Below are positions 7,564-13,936 of a stretch of 14,941 nucleotides of DNA, piece by piece. How positions within the stretch are numbered: the first letter of the stretch is position 1; each line of letters starts with the position of its first letter. The notes below the pieces were generated by a model. That model saw only the letters and a list, made by a program, of their open reading frames with translations, did no database searches and was not told the DNA's origin. The position numbers and the translations under genes were made by a program. The stretch is from an uncultured Collinsella sp. (lineage in GTDB: Bacteria > Actinomycetota > Coriobacteriia > Coriobacteriales > Coriobacteriaceae): positions 1 to 14,941 of the forward strand of contig CAUASQ010000029.1 in the NCBI GenBank assembly GCA_958431945.1, in the 5' to 3' direction.

Positions 7564-8462
7564 TGAAGCTTTCGCATGAATCCAAGCTGCGCCTGGGTGT
7601 CGGCATCGGAGCGTTTGTGCTCATCATCGGGCTCGTCTTTGGCACTTCGCGGACTTTGATTCATTTTGATGGCCCGTGGGATCTCGACGATGTTGTATCC
7701 GGCTTGTCCGGTATGGACGATGTGGTTGACGACGACGATTTTATGAACGATGGCGGTAAATATTCCGCTCGGCCTCAGCAACTTTCGAGCACGACTTTTG
7801 ACGAAGACGCGTTCCAATCGCTCGACTTGGATGTGACGTCGGGGACGGTCGAGATTAAACGTGTCTCTGGCGGACCGGTACGTGTCATCGAAAGCGGGCG
7901 CGTTGCAAAGGGGGCGTCTGCTTCCGATGCCGCCACTCAGAATCTGGTTAAGATCGAGGGCTCTACACTCAAGATTAGCCAGTTCGACTGCGATGACGAG
8001 CGCGCCCATGACCGTAAGGTCACCATTGAACTGCCGCGTGAGCTTGCCGATAACATGATGGGCATTACGGCAAACGTGGGGTTGGGAGACCTGACGGTCG
8101 CGGACATTGCGTGCCACGACTTTGATTTGACGTTGGACTCGGGAGACGTCGCGTTCGCGGGCACCGTGACCGACACTCTGAATGCCGAGGTCGGTTCGGG
8201 CGATGTGACGTTCGAGCTTTACCAGGCCCCCGCGAAATCGATGGACGTGAGTGTGGGCTCGGGCGATGTGGAGATGACGGTTCCGAACTCGACGGGCTTT
8301 AAGGCGAGCCTCACCTTGGGCAGCGGCGACTTTGAGAGCGATTTCCTTCCGCTTGACTACGACGGCGAGACCATTTTGAATCTTGAATTCGATAACGGCG
8401 ATAAGTCTGCCACGTATCGTTTTGAGGTCGGTTCGGGCGACATGTCGTTTGATTCGGAGTAG
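7560..8462 (+). CDS. DUF4097-type single-pass membrane beta-repeat protein
   Basis: A 300-aa protein with one N-terminal hydrophobic segment (about 11-28) and no clear cleavage site, followed by an Asp-rich linker (42-65) and an extracytoplasmic beta-repeat domain. The repeats are visible as [GD]-x-GD turns: GLGD 174-177, DSGD 193-196, GSGD 212-215, 233-236, 254-257 and 291-294. Most are 19-21 residues apart, as expected for the stacked strands of the DUF4097/DUF4098 adhesin-like fold. The start overlaps the regulator's stop (ATGA), with AAGG upstream inside that gene. A second ATG directly follows, so initiation one codon later is possible. It probably acts with the membrane-bound regulator in sensing the envelope, which is inference from pairing. 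A strong terminator follows, so the pair forms a closed two-gene operon. Confidence 0.85.
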   Translation: MMKLSHESKLRLGVGIGAFVLIIGLVFGTSRTLIHFDGPWDLDDVVSGLSGMDDVVDDDDFMNDGGKYSARPQQLSSTTFDEDAFQSLDLDVTSGTVEIKRVSGGPVRVIESGRVAKGASASDAATQNLVKIEGSTLKISQFDCDDERAHDRKVTIELPRELADNMMGITANVGLGDLTVADIACHDFDLTLDSGDVAFAGTVTDTLNAEVGSGDVTFELYQAPAKSMDVSVGSGDVEMTVPNSTGFKASLTLGSGDFESDFLPLDYDGETILNLEFDNGDKSATYRFEVGSGDMSFDSE

Positions 8463-8509
8463 TGAGGCAGACGAAAGCCTAGGCGAAGATATAGACGCGC
8501 TGTTTGATG

Positions 8510-8550
8510 AAGGCGCCGAAGCCGAGATCGGCTCCGGCGCCTTTACCTTT
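8510..8550 (+). terminator. Intrinsic terminator after the XRE-DUF4097 operon
   Basis: Nine base pairs (8510-8518 with 8535-8543), one A/C mismatch, then a further 5-6 bp (8520-8525 with 8528-8533) form a near-perfect hairpin with a tiny loop. TTTACCTTT follows. It ends only 18 nt before the elp3 start codon. Confidence 0.85.
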
Positions 8551-8555
8551 ACAAT
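8550..8555 (+). promoter_or_regulatory. Candidate -10 element of elp3 (leaderless transcript)
   Basis: TACAAT matches five of six -10 consensus positions and ends six nucleotides before the ATG at 8562, so transcription would begin at or next to the start codon. There is no Shine-Dalgarno at a usable distance; GGGG is only 2 nt from the ATG. No good -35 is seen, because that position falls inside the terminator hairpin. Confidence 0.45.
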
Positions 8556-8561
8556 GGGGAC

Positions 8562-10469
8562 ATGGAACAGATTATCTTGAACATACTCGAGGCCCTGCGT
8601 CGCGGCGAGACCGTGGACGACAAGGCGCTCGTCAAACTGATACATGCCGAGGCGCGCCGTGAGGGCGCCGACAAACGTGACCTGGCCAAGCGCCGCCTGC
8701 TGCCATTCTGCCAGCGGGTTAAACGCGAGGAGCCGGCTCGGTGGGCTGCGTGGAATGTCGATTCCGATCTGGAACGTCAACTGCTGCAGGTCCTGCGCAT
8801 GAAGCCTCGTCGCACGGCTTCGGGCGTGGCGACCATTACCGTTATCACCAAGCCCTGGCCGTGCTCGGGCGATTGCCTGTTTTGCCCCAACGATCTGCGC
8901 ATGCCTAAAAGCTATCTGCATGCCGAGCCGGCGTGTGCCCGTGCGGAGCAAAACTGCTTCGACCCGTATCTGCAAGTGAGTGCCCGTTTGACGGCGCTTT
9001 CGCAGATGGGGCATGCGACCGATAAGATTGAGCTCATTGTGCTCGGCGGTACCTGGAGCGACTATCCGCAAGGGTATCAGGCGTGGTTTATGTCGGAGCT
9101 CTTCCGCGCGCTCAATGACGATGCCGTGGCTGGTGTGGCGGCTAACCCCATGTTGGCGCGTCCGGGCATCAGCCGTGCCGAGGCGGGGCGTCTGCTCGAC
9201 GATGCGCCTGCCGATGCCCTGCCGCCGGTGGTAGCGGAGCGCCGCGAGCGCTATCGGGCTGCCGGCATTGCGACTGACGAGGCTGAGCTTGCTGCCGGCG
9301 TTGCCGACGAGCAGGGTCGTGTGGATGCTGCCGTGGGCGGCTATAACCGCGCGGTGCGTTGTCTGTACGGCCCTGGTACGCCGTGGGGCGAGGTTGCCGA
9401 GTGGCAAACGGCAACGATGGAGGAGCTTGAGCGTCAGCAGCGCATCAACGAGACGGCAAAGCATCGCGTGGTGGGACTCGTTATCGAGACGCGTCCCGAT
9501 GCCGTAACGCCGCAGGCACTTACGCTCATCCGCCGCCTGGGCTGCACCAAGATCCAGATGGGTATCCAGAGCCTCGACCAGCACCTGCTCGATATCAACG
9601 AGCGTCGCATTTCGGTGGCGCAGATCGAGCGGGCGTTTTCGCTTGCGCGCCTGTTTGGCTTTAAGATCCACGCGCACTTTATGCTTAACTTGTTGGGTGC
9701 CACGCCCGAAGGGGACAAGCGCGACTACGAACGCTTTATGACCGAAGGGGCCTTTATGCCCGACGAGGTCAAGGTCTACCCGTGTGCGCTCATCGAGGGC
9801 TCGCGTCTGGTGGGCTGCTACGAGCGCGGCGAGTGGCGCCCCTATACCGAGGAAGAACTGCTCGATGTGTTGGCCGACGACATCGTGGTGACGCCGGCGT
9901 TCTGCCGCATCAGTCGCATGATCCGTGACTTTAGTTCCGACGACATCATGGTGGGCAACAAGAAACCCAACCTGCGTCAGCTCGTCGAAAACCGCTTGGC
10001 CGCTCGGGGTGACGGTGCGACGGTGCGCGAGATTCGCTATCGCGAGATCAGCACGGCGGGTGCCGACTTGGATGAGCTATCTCTTGATGAGGAGGTGGCG
10101 TACGAGACGCCGGTGACGCACGAGCGCTTTTTGCAGTGGGTGACGCCGCAGGGCAAGATCGCGGGCTTTTTGCGGTTGTCGCTGCCCGACCATTCGTTTG
10201 TTGCCGCGCATGCGGACGAGTTGCTGACGATGCCGGATGAGGCGATGATTCGCGAGGTACACGTGTATGGCATGGCGGCGCGCGTGGGGTATCAAGGCCA
10301 GGCGGCCCAGCACCATGGGTTGGGGCGTCTGCTCGTAGAGCGTGCGTGCGAGATTGCCCGGGATGCGGGTTATGCGCGTATCAACGTGATTAGCGCGATT
10401 GGCACACGCGAGTACTATCGCCATCTTGGATTTTATGACCATGGCCTTTATCTGCAAAAGGAGCTCTAG
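8562..10469 (+). CDS. elp3: Elp3 family radical SAM tRNA U34 carboxymethyltransferase/acetyltransferase
   Basis: Predicted to use SAM radical chemistry and acetyl-CoA to build the cm5 side chain on wobble uridine 34 of tRNA. It has 635 aa. The N-terminal tRNA-binding segment (about 1-95) ends in KPRRTASGVATITVITKP. The 4Fe-4S cluster cysteines are C101, C105 and C108 (CSGDCLFC, the C-x3-C-x2-C spacing of bacterial Elp3). The radical-SAM barrel continues through LIVLGGTWSDYP (158-169), INETAKHR (295-302), ETRPD (309-313) and QMGIQSLD (332-339). The C-terminal GNAT lysine-acetyltransferase-like domain shows QHHGLGRLLVERA (583-595) and SAIGTREYYRHLGF (611-624). An Ala-rich insertion at about 188-283 separates two barrel parts that are close together in other Elp3 proteins, making this one longer than the usual 460-560 aa. 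The ATG at 8562 follows a possible -10 by six bases. The next gene begins directly after the stop. Confidence 0.93.
   Translation: MEQIILNILEALRRGETVDDKALVKLIHAEARREGADKRDLAKRRLLPFCQRVKREEPARWAAWNVDSDLERQLLQVLRMKPRRTASGVATITVITKPWPCSGDCLFCPNDLRMPKSYLHAEPACARAEQNCFDPYLQVSARLTALSQMGHATDKIELIVLGGTWSDYPQGYQAWFMSELFRALNDDAVAGVAANPMLARPGISRAEAGRLLDDAPADALPPVVAERRERYRAAGIATDEAELAAGVADEQGRVDAAVGGYNRAVRCLYGPGTPWGEVAEWQTATMEELERQQRINETAKHRVVGLVIETRPDAVTPQALTLIRRLGCTKIQMGIQSLDQHLLDINERRISVAQIERAFSLARLFGFKIHAHFMLNLLGATPEGDKRDYERFMTEGAFMPDEVKVYPCALIEGSRLVGCYERGEWRPYTEEELLDVLADDIVVTPAFCRISRMIRDFSSDDIMVGNKKPNLRQLVENRLAARGDGATVREIRYREISTAGADLDELSLDEEVAYETPVTHERFLQWVTPQGKIAGFLRLSLPDHSFVAAHADELLTMPDEAMIREVHVYGMAARVGYQGQAAQHHGLGRLLVERACEIARDAGYARINVISAIGTREYYRHLGFYDHGLYLQKEL
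10457..10463 (+). promoter_or_regulatory. Shine-Dalgarno of the spermidine-synthase-like gene, inside elp3
   Basis: AAAGGAG six nucleotides before ATG 10470, within the last codons of elp3. It supports translational coupling of the two genes. Confidence 0.75.
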
Positions 10470-11348
10470 ATGAACAAGCCGAGTGTTTCTGCTGGCGTCG
10501 TTGCCGGCGTTGCCCTGGGAGCCGCGGCACTTGGTGCGGCCGCCGTCGCTGTTCGTGCTGCCTGTCTGCAGGTTGCGCGAACCCGCAATGGGTTGGCGCG
10601 TGTGAAGCGCGTGCACGATGGGGACGGCGATGAGATTCGCGTGTTGGTGCAAGGCGGCGTCTACCAAAGCGCAAGCTACGTTGGTGAGCGTTGGGCGGAG
10701 CCCGTCTTTGCGTACTATCGTGCGTTTGACGACGTGTTTGAGTCCGAGGATGCGATGCGCGATGCTTATGGTCACGGCATCGACCGCATGCTTGTGCTGG
10801 GTGGCGGCGGGTTTGCCTATCCCAAGTTCGCGCTGATGTCGCACGAGAGCTTGCGCATGGACGTCATTGAGTACGATGCCGAGGTTACGCGCCTGGCGCG
10901 CCGCTGGTTCTACCTAGACGAGCTGGAGCGCGCGGCGGGCGATCGCCTGCGGGTGATAACCGCTGAGGCTCGCTCGTATTTGGGTGTGACGAGCGTGGGC
11001 CATCGTCGCTACGACGTGGTCGTGAGCGATTGCTTTGGCGGTGCCGAGCCCGTGCGCGGGCTGGCGACCGTTGAGGCGCTGCGCCTGGTGCGGGGCAGCC
11101 TGAACCCCGGGGGTATCTACGTGGCCAATATCGTGAGCGCAAACGAGGGGAGCGATGTGACGTTCCTGCGCGACTGTGCCGCCACGGCGCTTGAGGTGTT
11201 CGACCATGCTTGGGTGGTCCCCTGTGGCGATGCAGAGTTCGGCGGCGAGGAGAATTATCTGCTCATCGCCGGCGACGGCGACTACGCCTTTGCCGAAGCT
11301 GTGCCCTTCGACACCGACTTCCTCGGCACCATCCTTCACGACAAGTAA
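10470..11348 (+). CDS. Membrane-anchored spermidine synthase-fold SAM-binding protein
   Basis: A 292-aa protein. Residues 8-32 are an Ala/Val/Gly-rich hydrophobic segment that would act as a signal anchor. The rest is a Rossmann-fold domain of spermidine synthase type: a YQSASY strand (65-70), LVLGGGGFAYPK (109-119; motif I), VIEYDAEV (132-139; the acidic residue binding the ribose) and YDVVVSDCFGG (181-191). True spermidine synthases have GGGDG and a D-x-x-DP motif; here they read GGGGF and SDCFGG. Aminopropyl transfer is therefore doubtful, and a methyltransferase or non-catalytic role is as likely. The ATG directly abuts the elp3 stop, with AAAGGAG upstream, so the two genes are almost certainly co-transcribed. 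I do not know a link between their functions. Confidence 0.75.
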   Translation: MNKPSVSAGVVAGVALGAAALGAAAVAVRAACLQVARTRNGLARVKRVHDGDGDEIRVLVQGGVYQSASYVGERWAEPVFAYYRAFDDVFESEDAMRDAYGHGIDRMLVLGGGGFAYPKFALMSHESLRMDVIEYDAEVTRLARRWFYLDELERAAGDRLRVITAEARSYLGVTSVGHRRYDVVVSDCFGGAEPVRGLATVEALRLVRGSLNPGGIYVANIVSANEGSDVTFLRDCAATALEVFDHAWVVPCGDAEFGGEENYLLIAGDGDYAFAEAVPFDTDFLGTILHDK

Positions 11349-11356
11349 GTCTCCCC

Positions 11357-11370
11357 GTCCCAAAAAGGAC
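11357..11370. terminator. Short GTCC-GGAC hairpin between convergent genes
   Basis: GTCC (11357-11360) and GGAC (11367-11370) enclose CAAAAA within the 27-nt gap between two convergent stops. It is too short to be a confident terminator. Read on the plus strand, it resembles the minus-strand motif near 13919-13936. Confidence 0.3.
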
Positions 11371-11375
11371 TGGCC

Positions 11376-13820
11376 TTAGGCGTGGTCGCGCCAGCTGAGG
11401 ACGCGCTGTTTCATGCCCTCGATGTCGAGCACGCCTTCGGCGAAGCCTTTGCGCACGAGCTCCTCGGGAACGTACTCGTCGTAACGATCAAAGTAAGGCA
11501 CCTCGCCGGGATAGACGAGCTCGATGGGATCGAAGTCCTTCTCGGCCTCGGCGGCGAGCACCTCAAAGAACATCTCCTCGTCGGCCTTCATCTTAAACTG
11601 CATAAAGTACGGACGTGACGGGTCGAGTCCGCGAAGGCCCAGTTCCGCGGCACATTTAATCTTGAGCATGCGCTCGAGTGCCAAAAAGGCGTAGCTGCCC
11701 AGCCAGGGGAAGAGCACCCAGGTGTCGCCACCCAGGTTGATGAGCGGCTTAGTTCCCGCGCCCGAAAGCTTGGCCGTATGACGAGCCTGCACTAAGCGGG
11801 CCCGTGCGTTACCCATGAGGTACGGATATGTTGCGTGCTCGTTGAGCGCCTTGCGCATGCGCTCGAGTACGTGCGTGTTGATGTCACCGGGACAGTCGCC
11901 AAAGTAGGCCGGCACACGGCCCTTGACCTGCGTGGCAAAGACGGTATGACGCTTCCAATCCACTTCCTCGACAATCCAGCAATGGCCTGCGATGGCGATG
12001 CGCTCACCGGGCGGTGGCGGATTGACGATTGTGCCCAGCTCGGCCGACTCGCTGCGAACGGTGAACTCCTCGTTTTCCTGGAACACGGCGTAGAACTTAA
12101 AGTTGTTAATGATGCGCTCGCCCGCGAGACCCACGATGAGCCCGCCACCTTCGGTGACCTGGATATGGTCGATCTTAATGAGGTGACGCAGCAGCACACG
12201 GTAATCGTCTGCCGAGACACGGTGGAAATAGCTGAGCGTGAGCACGCGCTGGGCAAGTTCGGCCGGCGTGAGCTCGCCGGTGCTGGCGAGGGTCGACATA
12301 GTCTGGTGATAGAGCAGACTGTAGGGGAGTCGATCGAGCTCGGGCGGCTCGACCCACTTTTCCTCGCGATAGAGTTGTACGAGCGCGATACCCTGCAGGA
12401 GCTTCCAGGGAATGGTTTCGGGCATCATCGTGCGCGGCTCGGGTTCTTCCTCGCGCATGACAAACCACATCTCGGGCGGAAGGTCGCGACGGCCTGTGCG
12501 CCCCATGCGCTGCAAAAAGGAGCTGACGGTAAACGGCGCGTCAATCTGGAAGGCGCGCTCCAGGCGGCCGATATCGATACCGAGCTCCAGCGTAGAGGTG
12601 GTGACGGTTGTCTGCGCCTGCTCCTCGTCGCGCATGAGCTCCTCGGCCGTCTCGCGCAGCGATGCCGAAAGATTGCCGTGATGGATGAGAAAGCGGTCGG
12701 GCTCGTGTCGACTTTCGCAGTAGCTGCGCAGCATGGAGCACACGGCCTCTGCCTCCTCGCGCGAGTTGGCAAAGACCAGGCACTTGCGGCCGCGCGTATG
12801 CTCAAAGATATAGCCCATACCGGGGTCGGCGTTGTCGGGCGCCGTGTCGGTGGGGTTGAGAAGCGCCTGCTCGGTCGCTCGTGGGATGTCGACTTCGCCC
12901 TCGGGGGCCGAGGAAGTGCGACGGTCTTTGGGAGCGTCCTTGCCCCGCGCCTGCTCGCGACGTTGACGACGTTCCGCCTGTGTAAGCTGTCCGCTGTGGC
13001 GCATGTCTTGTCCGGATGCGGGCAGCGCCGCGGGTGCCACTGCCTCAATGCGCTCGCACGCAAGCACTTCGGCCTCTTGAGGACCCATGCTCTCGAATCC
13101 TCGCTGCTGTGCCTGGGGACCCGAGTTGTAGAAGTGCTCCATGGAGATACGCCACACGCGACGCGGTTCCTCAAAACGGGGGATAACGCAGTCGCGTCCC
13201 GTTCCCTGTGAGAGAAAGGCACCCGTGCGCTCGGGGTCGCCGATGGTGGCCGAAAGGCCAATGCGGCGGGGCTGCACGCCTGCCATGCGCGAGAGTCGCT
13301 CGATAAGGCAGAGCGTCTGCCCGCCACGGTCGCCGCGCATGAGCGAATGGACCTCGTCGATGACCACATAGCGCAGGTCGCAAAACATGCGCGGGATCGC
13401 CATGTGCTTATGGATTAAGAGCGCTTCGAGTGACTCGGGCGTAATCTGCAAGATGCCGCTCGGTTTTTTGATGAGCTTAGCCTTGTGCGACTGCGAGACA
13501 TCGCCATGCCAGTGCCAGACAGGGATATTGGCTTCTTCGCACAGGTCGTTGAGGCGGACGAATTGGTCATTGATGAGCGCCTTGAGGGGGCCAATGTAGA
13601 GGGCGCCCACGCTTGCGGGCGGGTTCTCCCAAAACTCGGTCAGGATGGGAAAAAAGGCTGCCTCGGTTTTGCCGGAAGCCGTGGATGCCGTCAGGAGCAC
13701 ATTGTCCTGCGTGTTAAAGATGGCATCTGCCGCCGCAACCTGGATAGAGCGCAAGCTCTCCCAATCGTGGGAGTAGATGAAGTCTTGGATAAACGGGGCG
13801 TAGCGGTCAAAGGCGTTCAC
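11376..13820 (-). CDS. Lhr-like DEAD/DEAH helicase of BrxHI type
   Basis: An SF2 helicase of 814 aa from GTG 13820. Motifs: TASTASGKT (motif I, 44-52), GPLKALIND (motif Ia, about 77-85), DEVH (motif II, 155-158), LSAT (motif III, 189-192), TTSTLELGIDIG (about 407-418) and QRMGRTGR (motif VI, 437-444). The order and the long C-terminal region after motif VI resemble Lhr/COG1201 helicases, including BrxHI of BREX systems. A charged segment of about 100 residues (231-336, rich in Glu, Arg, Gln) is inserted between the two RecA domains. GTG 13820 is chosen because AGGAGG lies four nucleotides upstream. A longer ATG start at 13862 lacks such a site. The BrxD-type ATPase lies 116 nt upstream on the same strand, so the two probably form an operon. 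DNA translocation in a defence or repair complex is inference from that pairing. Confidence 0.88.
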   Translation of the reverse strand: MNAFDRYAPFIQDFIYSHDWESLRSIQVAAADAIFNTQDNVLLTASTASGKTEAAFFPILTEFWENPPASVGALYIGPLKALINDQFVRLNDLCEEANIPVWHWHGDVSQSHKAKLIKKPSGILQITPESLEALLIHKHMAIPRMFCDLRYVVIDEVHSLMRGDRGGQTLCLIERLSRMAGVQPRRIGLSATIGDPERTGAFLSQGTGRDCVIPRFEEPRRVWRISMEHFYNSGPQAQQRGFESMGPQEAEVLACERIEAVAPAALPASGQDMRHSGQLTQAERRQRREQARGKDAPKDRRTSSAPEGEVDIPRATEQALLNPTDTAPDNADPGMGYIFEHTRGRKCLVFANSREEAEAVCSMLRSYCESRHEPDRFLIHHGNLSASLRETAEELMRDEEQAQTTVTTSTLELGIDIGRLERAFQIDAPFTVSSFLQRMGRTGRRDLPPEMWFVMREEEPEPRTMMPETIPWKLLQGIALVQLYREEKWVEPPELDRLPYSLLYHQTMSTLASTGELTPAELAQRVLTLSYFHRVSADDYRVLLRHLIKIDHIQVTEGGGLIVGLAGERIINNFKFYAVFQENEEFTVRSESAELGTIVNPPPPGERIAIAGHCWIVEEVDWKRHTVFATQVKGRVPAYFGDCPGDINTHVLERMRKALNEHATYPYLMGNARARLVQARHTAKLSGAGTKPLINLGGDTWVLFPWLGSYAFLALERMLKIKCAAELGLRGLDPSRPYFMQFKMKADEEMFFEVLAAEAEKDFDPIELVYPGEVPYFDRYDEYVPEELVRKGFAEGVLDIEGMKQRVLSWRDHA

Positions 13821-13824
13821 GGGG

Positions 13825-13830
13825 CCTCCT
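13825..13830 (-). promoter_or_regulatory. Shine-Dalgarno deciding the GTG start of the helicase
   Basis: AGGAGG on the minus strand, four nucleotides before GTG 13820. It favours this start over ATG 13862. Confidence 0.8.
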
Positions 13831-13903
13831 CTCAAAAACGAATCTCTCAACGCGGCTGGCAACGGCTTGCTGCATTACTGCCTCAACGTTTGCCCAGATA
13901 GAA

Positions 13904-13936
13904 CCTACCAAAATAAACCTGTCCCTTTTTGGCAGG
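13904..13936 (-). repeat. Hairpin element directly after the ATPase stop codon
   Basis: In minus-strand RNA, CCUGCCAAAA pairs with UUUUGGUAGG over 10 bp (one G-U) around the 13-nt loop AGGGACAGGUUUA. The hairpin begins at the base after the ATPase stop and sits between two genes of the same operon. It may be a REP-like repeat or an mRNA stability or processing hairpin. A related CCAAAAAGG-AC-GG motif occurs at 11360-11373 in the opposite orientation. Confidence 0.5.

Noticed and set aside
7443..9677. 744-codon open frame on the minus strand across the XRE, DUF4097 and elp3 genes
   Set aside because: It is antisense to three well-supported genes and crosses a terminator. Its translation is rich in Arg, His and Leu with no domain, as expected of a GC-biased shadow frame.
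10470..11348. Calling this gene speE (spermidine synthase)
   Set aside because: The GGGDG and D-x-x-DP signatures are missing and a membrane anchor is present, so only the fold is claimed.
11835..13211. 458-codon plus-strand frame inside the Lhr-like helicase gene
   Set aside because: It is an antisense shadow of a conserved helicase.
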